A DNA stretch of 64,000 nucleotides from Ceratobasidium sp. AG-K (GCA_037039685.1 JAWNGF010000015.1:387001-451000), one strand, 5' to 3'. Positions 34,537-47,637 are shown, counted from the first letter of the stretch. Notes: generated by a model not told the origin, from the sequence alone. Numbers and translations: made by a program.

Positions 34537-35897
34537 CTATTGACGTACGAGAAGCAACATACGGAGTATGCTTCTGAGGCAGAACATAATCTCCGTGGCT
34601 ACTCCAGTCACAACGTAGGTAAAACGCTGCCTAGATGACGCATCGTGTGGTATAATTGGCCAACGCATCCTCCACCCTTGTAGGCCGGCGAAGTGTGCGT
34701 CCATCATGCGATGTGCCTGCTGAAGCGTGGGTCGCACGTTGGGGTCTCGCCTTGTCATCTCTTGGGCAAGAGGTAGGAGGAAGCGGATAAGGGGGTTCTT
34801 CTAGGTCCGTCAAAATGGCACTATCGTATCAAGCTCTGTAGCGGTGAAACAGAAGATAAACCTACGTACAGGTATGAGGTCCCTCCGAAGAACAGCGCCC
34901 AGCTGGTAGATGTCTGTCCTGAAAGGATCATACGGCTCTCCAGCCAGCTGTTCTGGGGCTCTCTCTCGAGCACGCGATCCGGTAACAAGACGAGGTTCAT
35001 CCGGTCTGTGAAACCATTTGGCGTACCCGAAGTCTATGTAATAGTATCGCATTCCAACCTGTGAGCGCGTATATTTCGCACTGAGTAGTCGGGAACCGTC
35101 CAGCGTGAGGTGCTGGTCGAATGGGTGGAACGGTTCGTCATACAATGCCCGTCCGTCCATGAGAATATTGGACGAAGCAATGTCGCTGCAATTGAGCTGC
35201 CATTAGAATGGTCCAGGGGCAAGGTATGCAGCACTATACCAATGAGCAATATCATTATTGTGAAGGAACTGAAGACCCTGCGGCAGTTACATCCAAGATA
35301 AGCTTTCCTGCATATGTGTAAAAGATGATTAACGTACCTCAAAGATCTGAGCAAGAAAATCCCTAATCTCATGAAGGTTATAAAACGGGTGTTCGTCGTA
35401 CTGCATGAGCAGTGGCATCACATAAAACATGCCATCTTTGACGTCAGGTGTTGGAAACGAGTCGAGGCATCGGACCGTATGGTTAGCTGGGTCTGACAAA
35501 TATGGCTCGGATGAAAGCTTTCGAACAATTTCGAGTTCTTCCACGCCCTCACGATCATCCTCTGGTGGGATGATCATCTTGATCATGACTTGGGCGCTGT
35601 CCTTTAGCCTGAGCGCATCGAGGGTTCTAACAGGCTATCAGCGAGTCGGTGCCAGCAGAGACAACTGTGTTCTACCCAGCCTACCATGGAATTAACACTG
35701 TCCTCACAGTCGTAAGGATCCTGGCCTGTCTCTATCCATGATGGTACCCAACCGGGTCGATATCGGGGACGTAGTTGATATCCTTGAGATAGCAAGTAAG
35801 GTTGATACGAGACCCATAATTTTTCGGCACCAGAGAGTTGCTCTGGGGACAGCGACGAAGCATTGGCACCTTGGAAAGCCTGGGTTGGGGGCGCCAT
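34537..35897 (-). CDS. Protein-kinase-domain protein, five exons
   Basis: Proposed exons, right to left: 35897-35685, 35634-35338, 35277-35240, 35185-34870, 34800-34537, about 375 residues. All introns are GT-AG and four phases fit. Introns 1-3 are 50-60 nt, and the last is about 70 nt. The N-lobe is divergent. VMIKMI may hold the ATP-site Lys. The catalytic loop reads HCDIASSN (HRD normally). The Mg site is DFG (YYIDFGYAKW), then RAPEQ and DIYQLG, with RDPNVRPT as the C-lobe Arg. The Cys codon is made across intron 3, so a different splice could change it. This type is expanded in Agaricomycetes. Substrate and role are unknown, and the divergent loop makes activity uncertain. The acceptor of exon 5 could be 3 nt later. 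Confidence 0.8.
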
Positions 35898-36518
35898 TCT
35901 GCGAGGGTAATGCGACGAGTCTGAGAGATACTTGAAATGAGCCGGGGTAAAGGGGAGAGGCCAAACGAAGTCAGGTTAACCTGGCATTGCTAATGGAATC
36001 TCGGGGGCTCGGAAACACTCACAGAGACGGCGGAATGTAAACCAAAGGCCGTCAAACTTCTGAGTGAGTGATTGATTCAATTACTTCGAAGTCCGCATTG
36101 AAGCCAAAGACATTGCCTGGATAGGACCCTCGGCGTTGACGGAGGGGGTGAGTATAGGAGCTGTGAGCACGTGCTTATGTTGTGAGTTGTAACCCCAGGG
36201 ATTTTTGAAAGTTCGACGAACCGTTCTCAAGGCGTATGCGACAATACCAGTTCAGGTGGGGCTTTCGTGTCGAATATCCTTTGTTGAGCGGGATTCCGCT
36301 GACGCTAACTTTTCCCCTATGTTCTCTGGGTCTCGGATGAATTTCCATCCCACACAACACGAACCATCGTTCTCTGGATTTTCCACCAACTTCGGTATGC
36401 ACACCTGATACACATCGGATTGCAGAAACCTCCCACATTCGAAGTCCGACTACCGTTTACCCATACCACCTCCACCCCTGAAAGGGAACTACGTTCGATC
36501 CAAGCCACCTCACCAAGC

Positions 36519-37943
36519 ATGCCCACAGACTGGATAACCGTCAGTGGGGCCCTCACAAGTCTTGCAAGCGGACTAGACGTAGGTTATAGCTACACTCCTC
36601 AGTCGAAGTATGCCGGAAAGACCGCTACGGACATCCTCAAACAAGTCGACAAAGTTCTACAGAGTACGAATACCGTCCTAGAAAACCACAGAGACCTCAT
36701 CCCTCCCGACGACTTCCAGGAGCTAAAGCGAGCTTACTGCAGGTACAGTAACCTACTGAGACTTATGTTGTTATCATGCGAATGACTCCTCGGCTCATTC
36801 GGTTGCTTATACCAGGTACCACTGGCAAATGACGAACGAGTCTCAAGAGGATCGCGCTACGACCGACAAGCTCATCAGGCAGAGCCGTATCCTTTCACAA
36901 TTGTACGCTAAACGACAGCCTCACATTGAGCGAGCCAGCAAGCTGCTTCGCCAGGTGGAAACCTACCAAACCCGCGTGCTAGTATGTTCTATGCGTTGTC
37001 TCTGGTTGTTCTCACACGCTCACCCTGTCAGTCTGCAAGCCGCAACGCCCAACCACCCGACGCTCTCACGTTATTCGATGACGAGATTGTTCAGGCCACC
37101 CCCGAGCAGCCCTCATCTGTTGGCACATCGGTAGGCTACTCGAATTCTTGAGCGTAGGCAACGCTGCTCACTTGACTACTTAGTCTTCGAATCAATCGTA
37201 CACATCATGGTTCTCTGTGTTTGGTAGAACCCATCGTTCCGAGTCGACTTCCACAATCGGTATGTTGGCTCTTGCCTACACAGTCCTATCTGCTCACCTG
37301 GTACCAGAATCAATGTCCACGAAGGCTGACCCCCCATCCCCCCACCACGCCGAAGGTGGGTGAGACTATGCGTCTAGTACGAGCTAATAGCCTGACAAGA
37401 TGTCACATATAGGACATAACTTTGTTATCTCAGTTACCCATTTCCCTAAATCTAAGTCTGAATCTACGGACAACGAGGGCCGGGATATCGTTGGTACTGG
37501 AGACATGATCTACCGACGAATGATATCGTTCGAGAATGCCAACAGACGCATAGAGATCATTGGTGCGTACTATCGGTCAATTTTTCCTCCCCGGCTACAC
37601 TTCGAACATGCTTTGTAGATCCCAAACTATACGCGTTGGATGACAACGAAACGTACATATGTATGTCGCATGCCCTTGCCCAGTTGATCGGGATTTCACA
37701 TTTCGCAATCTGGTAGCGGAACAAGCATTACGAGCTATGTCGGACTTAGGCCGAGATCTTCTGAGCCAGCCGGATTCTGTAATGTGCGACCCCTCCCCTC
37801 GTTTTCAGACTTATTGCCACTTCTTAACCAGTCTGTGCCACAGTCCGGAAGAATCGCAAATCGTTCCTGAGTCCCAGGCAAGCTCATCGCTCGAAACCAC
37901 AATCCAGAAGCTTGAGAAAATGTCGATGGAGATTGCAGAATGA
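36519..37943 (+). CDS. Hypothetical protein, eight exons
   Basis: Proposed exons: 36519-36742, 36816-36981, 37032-37130, 37184-37259, 37308-37355, 37413-37562, 37619-37660, 37717-37943, giving 343 residues. All junctions are GT-AG and keep one frame, and introns are 48-73 nt. The start is the first in-frame ATG. The N-terminal half is helical and charged (DILKQVDKVLQ, DKLIRQSRILSQLYAKR, ASKLLRQVETY), likely coiled coil. The middle is Ser/Thr/Pro-rich, and the end is a short helix (IQKLEKMSMEIAE). No signal peptide or known domain is recognised. It is divergently oriented to the kinase gene, with 621 bp between start codons, which may act as a shared promoter. Confidence 0.65.
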
Positions 37944-40900
37944 ATTCAACCTCCTGGCTCTGAAACGAGATGCGGCGAATCACTCCGGCTAGTGGGCCCC
38001 ACTCGGCTGCGTTTTTACTCTGTAGCTAATAGCCCTGTGATCGCATCGTTGTTGATGCTCCGAAACCTATCTCTTGAATTGAATGAATCGATTTGAGTTG
38101 AAGGAAAGCTGTACCGCTGCCTCCGTATTTATATCTATCTGGGAAGGAGCCAATCATAGAGAAAAAAATTATCTATCAGGCACGACAAACCAAACCAAAC
38201 TCACCCTGAGCACGGGCACCGCCTAGTCGAAGAGAGAAAGATAAACACAGTATTTCACCCACCGGTCCAGCCACGGTGTGTAGTAACCGTGAACAACACT
38301 GCGTATGCTAATGGGATCGGAGCCGTGGCAGAAACCCCACCGAGCTATGCCCAATTTGATGGCGCGTGCTTCAACTCCGTTCCGTGGCTTTACTTAGCCA
38401 CAAACTCAAAAGTGAGCAGGGGGCGAGCGAATGAAGGGCACCGCGAGACAATGGCCTCAAAGCGGCATGTTTGCTTGTTAGGTGATTATCGATCGCGAAT
38501 GCACAGATCGACTATGGTAGCTGGTTATGACAAAGAGTCGACTGGGTGTTTGTTGACGGGATACTCCGGCTTCCCTAAGCCGCCCGACTGACCTAATATC
38601 CGACGGAAGTCTCAGTCAACGAACAGGAACCAGACCGCGGGAAACGCCCGTGTATATTGTATCCCCGCAGATGTGTGGCGGAGGGCTCGCTATTGCCTGG
38701 CTATAAGCTGGAGCCCATCAATTGGTAGCTCGAAACCTGCCGAGGAACGGCGTGGAGGGCGTGAGCCAGCACGTTGGGCCGGGTAAACCAGGGTCAGGCC
38801 ACTGTGGGGGGAGCACTTTTATTTATATCCACTAGGTCGTACATGGTGTAAAGGCCGAAAGACATATATTCAGGAGTGCCGAAAAAAACCTATCGCGGAA
38901 TCTGACCAGATTGCCAGCGAACTCGTACACAGCTGACGTTGTTTTGGCCACCTTAGCCATGGAGTGCGCCTTCACAAAGGACAGGTTATTTCAATGACGG
39001 CCTTTATATCCCTGTTCCTGTGTCGGCCCTGTAACATTGGGTCAAATGCCTGTGTTGCGTCGGTACGGTGCTGGCCTTGGACGTGGCCTGAGATTCAATC
39101 AACAAAAGTATGCGCGACCAGTGCGCATGTAGAGCAATACGTCTCCACCTAACCGCCCTGAGATTGACATGGAGTCGCAGGACTCTAAAAGCTGCACGCA
39201 TATATACTGTCGTTGTTGAGCTGACGATCTAGGGACAGAAACAAAATATCACGTGACTGCTGTGCAATGACTCGTCTGTTCGGGTCCAGCAGGGTTGTTG
39301 AAGCTGGGAATAAACCGAACCAATCCGTTGTTGCTTCATGCTAAAAACACTATCACGTTTCAATGTTATATACATGATTAGAGCTGCTGAGACCTCTTGG
39401 AGGATGGGGCGCACCCCAGCAGGCAATCGTTGTCTCTTAAAGAGAGGGAAAATGCGGGATCAAAGCTATTGAGCAGATTCCTACTCTTGGTATCGGAAAT
39501 CTGATAAGTCATACGACTGTCTCAGAGCTAAGAAGCGGGCTTGGTACTAGGATTGCGGGGCGTGTCTAGTCAGACCGCCCTGCTTAGGAGTCGCCGCACA
39601 AAACCTAGCCTTTGTGAACTTTACCTCCTCAAATATAGGTAAAAGCTATAGCTTGAGCAGGAGGGTACTCTACCAGACGCAGAAAAAGGTACCCAGAATC
39701 AGCGGGGCACACAACGGAACGCGGAAACAAAACTCCAAGCTACTCGCCGAACATGCGCCTCTGTACTTCTCCCTCATGGTAACATTGCGATGACCTTGAT
39801 CCGAGCTACCCAATTTCCAGACGAGAAGCCACGGATGTCGAAGCCGAGCGGGGAGAAAGTGATTAAAGTCAGCCTGAGAGGTGTGGGTGCCTTGCGAGGT
39901 GTGTGGCTGCGCCGCCTATGTAGTATGCGTGTCGGATGGGTTTAGGATACCCAGTGTGGAGTCCAGTTAGTACTCCTAGGCAAGAACTGGAGTCATTGTA
40001 GGTAGTGAATGGCGAGTAACAAGCGATGGGTGGTGAGCAGGTGATGATAAACCAGAGCACTGCAGCACGTTCAGCCAACATCCCCCAAAGATGCGGGAAG
40101 GGATGCAGAGCTTACCGCAAAGTATAGTGTGTCCTTGACGCCAGTAGCCAAGCACACTGGAACTGGGGATGTCTACAGGGACCCGGCCGAGCGAGGGGGT
40201 GAGTACGTGCGGAAGGAACAATCTATCCTCGGGAGGGCGAAAACCTGACCAGGATTACGATCCGTAGACAGCCCATAACACTGCTAGCATTCAAGACGAC
40301 ACTGATAGGGACTATATAGGAGCTGGAGCAATGATAGTGATAACTGAGCAAGGAGTGGGGTGGCATCAGCCTCTTAAAATCAACCCGTTGAGGCGACCGG
40401 TACTTACCTCCCACCATTTGGCCGTACTCGATCGTTGGACTGGGATGGCAAGGACCTTCGTTGCATGGATAGAAGGAAGTCAGAGATGGTCGATGACCAC
40501 GAGAGCGCTAACCTGGAAGTTTTCAACGTCAGCATTGAGTATCACCGCCGAGGGACAGAAGCAGATTATGTGTACCAATTACCACACGCACTCTTTTCTA
40601 AGGCGTCTGCAACGCAGTGATTTAGAGAACTGTGGTAATTGTTCATCTGCGGTGCGCAAGATGGGACAGGCGATGCTTGGGGTTACTCCGGATGGACGGG
40701 AAATGAGACGGCACGGAAGGCAAAGACAGGAGAAGCGCTGCCGACCTTGGGGTCATGGTAGCTCATGTTCGGCTCAGGACTTGATGCAACGGGTAGACAA
40801 CCGATGGACCCACCCAGCAGGACCACTAGAAGGGTGGGGATGAACTTGAAGGGGGGTGGCCACGTGAGCCGTCGGACCTCCTGAGCGTAACCTCGCCCCC

Positions 40901-43300
40901 ACCCCTCCCTTACTGTTCCTACAACACACCTGTTTAGCAGAACTGTTCCTTCCAATGAACCGAAAAAACTGCTTGATTGCGTTTATATTCGTGTTTGATG
41001 CACGCAAGAGTAAGTGTCGCTGTTCTACATACTCCCCCTAACCTATCGCTCCGCCGCCCCCATGCTTTTCGCCTGTCGCTAGCGCCTTCATTAGATACAA
41101 TCTTGGGGCTGCCGTGCTTCAGCGCCTCTCTGCATGGCGGGTGTAGTCGAACCAGTCAAGTGCGGTGCCCCTGATCACGTTTGCATGGCTCCCAGGCCCC
41201 CGGCCCCTCGTGTCGGACCTCTGTCGAGTAGACATGTGGTACGTTCCTTTTCCGTAGAGATTCTGTTCTGTGCTAAGAGGGCAGTATCCATCAGCGCACA
41301 TCCACCTCTAGTCGATGCGAAATTGGATTCCTGCCTCACCACCCGTTCCGATTGACAGTATCGCAATAGTCCACCGCAGTCTCGGACTGGCCTGTTTACC
41401 AACGGTCGCGCAGTGATGAATCTCGGGAGCACGGTCGCCCACTGCACCTTCCTTGGGACGTAAGCCATGGCAATCCGTTTTGCCTGCACTTGGGGGGTTG
41501 TTGGCAGTATTCCGTGGACAGTCCAGTACCCGTGCTCTCGACTCCCTGCCAGCCGGTCCCCGGTTGGGCACAGGAGACTCTTACGAGGTGAGTCCCCCTG
41601 CTCGCTAAGGGCTCACATGCGGTGCCCACGAAAGCTTGTTCAGTCATTAGCTCTCCCCTCACTCGACGCAGCTTTGCCGAGATTACTCGCAAATTGCCCA
41701 TCAGTTTCAGCGCGCCCCCTATGAGCATGTTCGTTTAATACGTACCTCCACCGCCCTGGAACAGTCACTCCCTCTTCGGTCAATGTCTCTCATGCGGCAA
41801 CCTTTACAGGCGCCTTGTGCCTCCAGGGACCAGACGACGATTGATACAAGGCCGTCTCCAACGACCGTGAGAACACTGCCGGATGCGCAGTGGATTTTTT
41901 GCGGCTTAAGGCGTTCTTCTCAAAAGCTTCGTTCCTGTCCTCCCCTCTATCTCTCCCCCCTCCACCAACCTCCGCCTCACTTATTGTTATCTTAATCACG
42001 TTTGCCATATCTCCACGCCCATTGCGCTGCACAGGATTGACATCTCCGGTCACCAAACTCAATTCGCTCGAAAATTTATCTCCACCCCACATTCACTTCC
42101 GAGGTTCCGTCCTGTCCTTGTCTAGCGATGTAATAGCGTTATTCTGAGCCAGGATAATACACACACTCTCCCGCATCCCGGGTACCCCTTAGACTATGCC
42201 TATCTTTTGTGACTAAGCGACAGGTCAACTCAAGCCAGCGCTCAGTCGAAGCGCCCAACCAGGCTGCGCCAATCAAACCATTTGTTTGGAGGATCATTGA
42301 TGGCTCACCGGGCCCAGGATGTATGCGTACGGTAAAGCCAAACTCGCAACTGAATGTCCTCGCGCGTGATTCATTTTCGGCCGATTAAAACTCATAGCCT
42401 GCGATGTTAACCAACTATACCGTTTAACCCGACGCTGACCTTCAAACAGTGCTTGAGTAGACCTGGAACTTGGAGTGGTGAGCCAGAGTCGGCGGGTTGT
42501 GATAATTGTTCTGGATCCTGCGCCCGCTTCTACCGGCATCGAAATAAAGGTGGACGACATCTACAAACACTTATGCAAATTCCCCACATGACGCGTATTT
42601 TCCATATACAACCTACACAAACGGGCGCTTTCCGCGATAATGAGACATAATCGAACTAGTTGCGACACAGAAGACAAGACCAACCTAGCGTATGAAAGAT
42701 GTCAATAGAGCAGAAATGGTACATGAGCCCTAGGAATGCATGTTCTGCTTTCGTCGGGATTGCCACACCTTGCTGAAGGATTTCCAATTGCAGTCACCAA
42801 GAGGTCTCATCCCCCAAGGTGCATGTGCACAATCTGGTCTGGTGAGGTCTTTGCTATCTTTGATATAGCGCGCTTCCCACTTGAATCAAATTCCGAATCC
42901 CACCGGTTTTTGTGGGAAGAGCCTGTCGGTCTCACCCGCAAAAGGAAACAAGGCGTCACGTGAAGAATTTGCAAAGATGTCTGTTCCGGGGAGTAACATG
43001 GTAGGCGCTAAACCGGATACACCTGTGGTTCTACCCGCGGCGCCTAATCAGGGCCGGATGATCCCGCACGGAGATGATTTGCAATTGGTGGCGCGGGTGG
43101 CGATTTCGCGGGCAGCGCTCGGGTAACGACACGGATACTGCGCATGATGCACCGGGGTTTGTACTATAGGTTTGCCCGACTCGGTTGTACATGGTACGAT
43201 TGCGCATATATGCGCTGTAAAAGTGTTTGAAAATGCTCAATCTGTAGGGTATAAAACCGAGTGCAATTGGCGAGTGTGTCTTAGAGGTGAGCTATTTCTT
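37944..43300. other. Long interval without recognisable gene
   Basis: I find no LTR, known domain, RNA gene or splice-consistent frame chain here. Isolated open frames of 60-170 codons occur on both strands but lack any family signature. It looks like decayed or regulatory DNA of the host island. Confidence 0.4.
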
Positions 43301-43339
43301 TTTTCCAACCTCTAGAGCTGGGTTCTAATTTATTGTCCC

Positions 43340-44287
43340 AAAGATTTTTCAGGAGCCAACAGACCGATTTTCGTAATCGGAGGTCCCGCTCATTCACGAA
43401 ACACTTCCCGAGTTGCTAAGCCTCCATGCCAGGCTTTATGATGTTCGTGACGACCGGCTACATCAGAATCTCCACCTGGTCACACGCGTTGCAGCAGAGG
43501 CTGCCTTGTTGGTATTTGAAAAATATTTGGGAGCTATGGAGGAATCCGACGTGTAGGAGTTAGCTGATGGTGAGTTAAAATGCACAGATAATTTACTTAA
43601 ACTTACATAAGATTTAACCCATGTGCAGTGATGTGTCCTGATCGTAAAATTGCCTGGTTCTCAGACCGCGGTTTCGATGTTGCATGAATCCGGGCTCGTG
43701 TTGTTGATCGCTTCGCTACACACTACCCGTCGGAGAATCAAGGGACTAACACGTCCACAGGAAACAATCCGAGCCCCTCAATGGTAAACACTGAGTATTA
43801 CTCGGCTTCCCCCATTTTTGGATTGAGTTGGACAATGTGACCAGACCGGCCGGAATATTTGGACTCAACGACATTCGTGCTTGTCGTCAATGCCCACCAA
43901 TTTCGAGCAAGACATGATCAAAGCCTACCTCGACAGCCCGGTAGTACCCCGCGATGCAATCACTCAAAACTGAGGAGTCCTAGTCTACTGGAGTTCCAGA
44001 CTTGAAGGGCGTCCCCGTGTTGCTCGAATGGCGCTTGATCACCTAACTGTACCAGGTACGTACATGCGTTACACCCGAGTCCACTCAAGACCTGATTCCA
44101 GCCAATTTAAGCCTCATCTGTTGATGCTGAGCGCGCGTTCTCAGGAGGCCGGCTGATGATTAACCATCTCCAGCACCAGATGTCCGCACAAACATTTCAA
44201 GCACAGATGGCCGTTGGCTTGTGGTGCAATACGCCCCTGCTCCCGAGTCTCGAAGAAGTCGGTGATATTATCAAAAACCATATGTAA
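43340..44287 (+). pseudogene. hAT transposase relic with C-terminal dimerisation region
   Basis: Part 1 (before 43570) encodes TRVAAEAALLVFEKYLGAMEESD and then a TAG. An intron at 43570-43628 leads to VMCPDRK..WF. A decayed middle follows. From about 43900 comes DSPVVPRDAITQ, a TGA near 43969, then VLVYWSSRLEGRPRVARMALD, an intron at 44056-44111, and SSVDAERAFSGGR...NHLQHQMS. The last is the signature of the hAT dimerisation domain. The gene ends at 44285-44287. Stops in each part show it is dead. Confidence 0.8.
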
Positions 44288-44962
44288 ATACAATTGAACT
44301 TAGTCAGCTATAGTAACCCGGGCTCAACCCGTTTATATATTGCGGTCACAATACGATAATCCCGTCCGTGGTAAACCTCATTCTCAGTAGCTGCGGCTGT
44401 GCTACATCCGAAACCGCGCCACCCACGCTCCCATCCGTGGAAATGCCCGGATAAGTTACCAGGTCATCCATGTTACTCCCTGGTCTGTTCCCGTTGTTGG
44501 AGAAACATCGAAATTTATTAAGCTCCAATACATACCATCAAGGTCAAGAAATGGTCAAAATATCGAATGCTAGAGAAATAACGTCAGGAAAATAGGCAGG
44601 AAGGACACCTCCGCCTGCTGCTAGTTGTAACCCATGCCGCCACCTGCAGCCACCTGCAGCCACCTGCCGCTAGTAACTGCATTCATGCACCGGCACAAGG
44701 ATGTGGGCCACTGCAGCAGGCGCACGGTCCCCGGGTCTCCTCCTTCCGACCTGCGCCAGCTATAGGATCACGCCTTGCTCCACCAACCAGGTACGTCCGG
44801 ACATGCCATGGCATAATAGCCATTACAAAATAATACCAAACCGGCTCTACTTTTCTTGTTCTGCTGTGTCCTTTTTCAACTATTCTACTCACCTACTACT
44901 ATTTACTATTTACTCTAATCTGCTTGTTATCGCATTCATTACTATTTATATTTTACTTAGCA

Positions 44963-45022
44963 TTGAATCAAACACACGGCCTGGGCGGCTTCGTGCGTGA
45001 GGCGCTCCACCGCTAGACCACA
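44963..45022 (-). other. tRNA-like Pol III promoter relic (possible SINE head)
   Basis: On the minus strand, TGGTCTAGCGG (45020-45010) matches the A box and GTTTGATTCAA (44973-44963) resembles a B box, about 36 nt apart. The sequence does not fold as a proper tRNA and is followed by A/T-rich DNA. It may be a tRNA-derived SINE or a tRNA pseudogene. Confidence 0.4.
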
Positions 45023-45030
45023 TGAGTACG

Positions 45031-46641
45031 AGATGGTTCTCCCGGAAGTGGAATATATGCCTGCTCCACGGCAACCGGTAATCTCAGATTGGCCTGCTGG
45101 TGCTGCTTGTCTTCTGTTTGCCCAATCATTAGGTAGAAATGACAATAAAATGGCCCAAGTATGCTAAGAGTATTAAAGTACAACTGTAGAGGCTGGGTTT
45201 GTCCAGAGGCTGGTCTGGCTACTCACAGTCCTGCAGCCTAACAACATCCTCAACCAGCCGAGGTTGCTCCGGTTGCAGCCGATATGCTGCCAACTTGCCG
45301 CCGATGCGTAACCTGCCACCACGAGCCGCCGGATATATCCGTTGTGTGATTTTCCTGACAAGGATATTTCCTTTCTGCCATGTTGAATGGGTGGCTCACA
45401 ACCGTGGAGTATATTGTGAGATCCTATTGAGAGTCACCTCTGTTTCGGAAGGAGAACCGAGACGCTTTATTGATCTGCATAGTCGATATATGCTAGGACT
45501 ATCATCGATCTGAATAGATGGGAATCCCACACAAGAGTTTTGTTACAAAGCCAGTCAACCCCTGAGCAGATAAGCACAAAACCCACTAGGGGTGCTCCAA
45601 ACTACTCCAAGTCAAAAACAACTTGCTGATCCCTATGTAACAACAAAAAAATCAAACTTCTTGGCATTTCTGAGCAATGATAGTGTCTTGTCACTGGTCC
45701 CATTGTCAGCCCCCTGTGATTATCTGGCTCAGGTGGGATTGAGCTTGCGTCGATCGGATTTGTAGTTGGTGCCCTTGGTCTTGTTTGTACCCTTGTGCCT
45801 GTGAAATTTTCAGTAGTGTAGGGTGGCCTGTGTTAAAGTCCAATTTACCCACTGCCAGTATATGTGTCTTCAATTTCTTCAGTGAGCCAACCTATTTTTT
45901 CCAATGTGAGATAACTACCATTTGGACCTTCATGATTATACGGAGGGTCCTCAGGGACTTGCAAATGCTCAACATTCTCTGCCGACAGCCTATGCCTGTC
46001 CCCCCTCTCCCCATGCACACCTATCAACTAGATAAGACCTTGCACTCAGGTGAGACTGAGGATGCTTGTATGGGTGTAACGTATGTCAGACCTCGGTAGG
46101 GCGGTGGGAGCTGGTGCTTGTACTGTTGTAATATCTCCTCTGGAGTTGCTACCAAGTATTTTATGAAATTAATCACATAACCTCCCTATATTCACAAAAG
46201 GGACCCACTAACTCTTTTGCGGTCATCTTCCCCCTGGTACCACCTTCCAGACCAGTGATTTTACATAAGTTAAGCCACTGACACTGGTTCACAGCTATTG
46301 TCACCACGTAGACAGTCAAACTACAAGCCGTAGGGGCAGATGAAGCACAAATATCATGTGGTAGAGGAATGGCATGGCTGAGCTTAGGGAATTCAATGTG
46401 TACTCATGTACTGTCAAGCTGAGTGTTTTGTAAACATGGAGTGAAACAGTTGGTGACAGTGCAGGTTCGGTGTAGCAAAGTCCATGCACTTGATTGAGAG
46501 GCGCTAAAACCGCGCATATACAGTAGCCTGTAACACCTCGAATTGCTGGTTCGAGGCGACGGTGGTCTTTGGTTCTGGATGACACTGGGAATGTGACTTT
46601 AATTGCCTAATGGTAAACAAACTTTTGCCAGCGCCTTTAAA
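45031..46641. other. Interval without recognisable gene
   Basis: Only short frames without family signatures are present on both strands. It may contain further decayed parts of the gene that starts right of element A4. Confidence 0.35.
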
Positions 46642-46919
46642 TCAATTGTTCATGCTCCACGCTGCTGGGGCCCAACCCTCACACCGATTGACTGAACATG
46701 GCTCAAGCGCTTCAAGGTAGGGCTGACTATCACTTTCAGGTGAGTTCACATGATCTAGTTGAGTTCTACATTGGTTGAATAGCTCCTTGACTCGCTCAAT
46801 GCTAATGTCTTCCTCGTAGTGGTCCTTACAAAGTCCCATCCCAAAACCGCAACTGTCTTTGGGAATGGGAGGGCAATTTGGCCAGCAAGAAATTGGCAGA
46901 TGGGGGCTTGCGTTCATCT
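46642..46919 (-). pseudogene. Unrecognised decayed gene, part left of A4
   Basis: The minus-strand frame is 46917-46642. Joined through the CATCT duplication to 63400-63125, the first ~35 codons continue the phase coming from the right. A one-base phase change then leads into CKDHYEED...VKELFNQC. No domain is recognised. A4 inserted into this sequence. Confidence 0.4.
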
Positions 46920-47141
46920 TGTCGTAAGCTTCTTCTTAATGGCTATGAGACAAGCCGCAATGGGGAGTGGACGGCACTAAGACCTAAGTGACCTCTTGAA
47001 CCGCAACACACTTAAGTGTCTGTAGGCTCTTGAGGGTAGGGGTGGTTCAAAGTGTCACTCAAAGGGAATGTTTGACGAGACAAAACAAGCTGGGGTTACC
47101 AGGCTTGTTGGTCCTCTATATATATACGCAAAGTGGCCAAG
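46920..47141 (-). repeat. 3' LTR of A4, left part
   Basis: It begins TGTCGTAAGC after CATCT and breaks at CCAAG (47137-47141), the TSD of A3. It continues at 55550. Confidence 0.95.
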
Positions 47142-47596
47142 TGTCGTAAGCTTCTTCTTGGTGACTATGAGACAAGCCGCAATGGAGAGTGGACGGCACT
47201 AAGACCTTAGTGACCTCTTGAACCGCAACGCACTTAAGCGTCTGTAGGCTCTTGAGGGTAGGGGTGGTTCAAAGTGTCACTCAAAGGGGATGTTTTGATG
47301 AGACAAAACAAGCTGGGGTTACCAGGCTTGTTGGTCCTCTATATATATTCAAGAAGTGGCCGAGTCATACAAGGCGCAGCCACATGAGTCATACAGTCTA
47401 CCAGTCAGGAGTGTCCATGTGAGTCATGCTGTATGAACAGACATGACTCGTACAAAGCACAGCCGCGTTACACAATGTAACAGAATAACCACAAGAAGGT
47501 GGCAACGCAGCAAACGGAAACGGAACACAACACAAAAGAAGGAAACAGGCGGGCGAGACAACAGTCGAGTCCAATGGAGTGAGCTGGCTCACGACA
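47142..47596 (-). repeat. 3' LTR of A3
   Basis: It is 455 bp, TGTCGTAAGC to GCTCACGACA. A polypurine tract (GGGGGGAGTAA on the minus strand) adjoins it at 47597-47608. Confidence 0.95.
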
Positions 47597-47637
47597 TTAC
47601 TCCCCCCTATGAGGCCATTTGGGGGACCTGAATGGAC

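Noticed and set aside
37661..37683. A 23-nt ultra-short intron (GTATGT...CAG) keeping the frame in the hypothetical gene
   Set aside because: A normal 56-nt intron with the same donor and a TAG acceptor at 37714-37716 also keeps the frame and is far more likely.
38289..38591. 100-codon open frame in the island, and others of 60-170 codons up to 43 kb
   Set aside because: No family signature, no consistent splicing partner, and equally long frames overlap on the other strand.
44640..44675. Short run of GCAGCCACCT-like units
   Set aside because: Only about three units, too short to call more than simple-sequence DNA.
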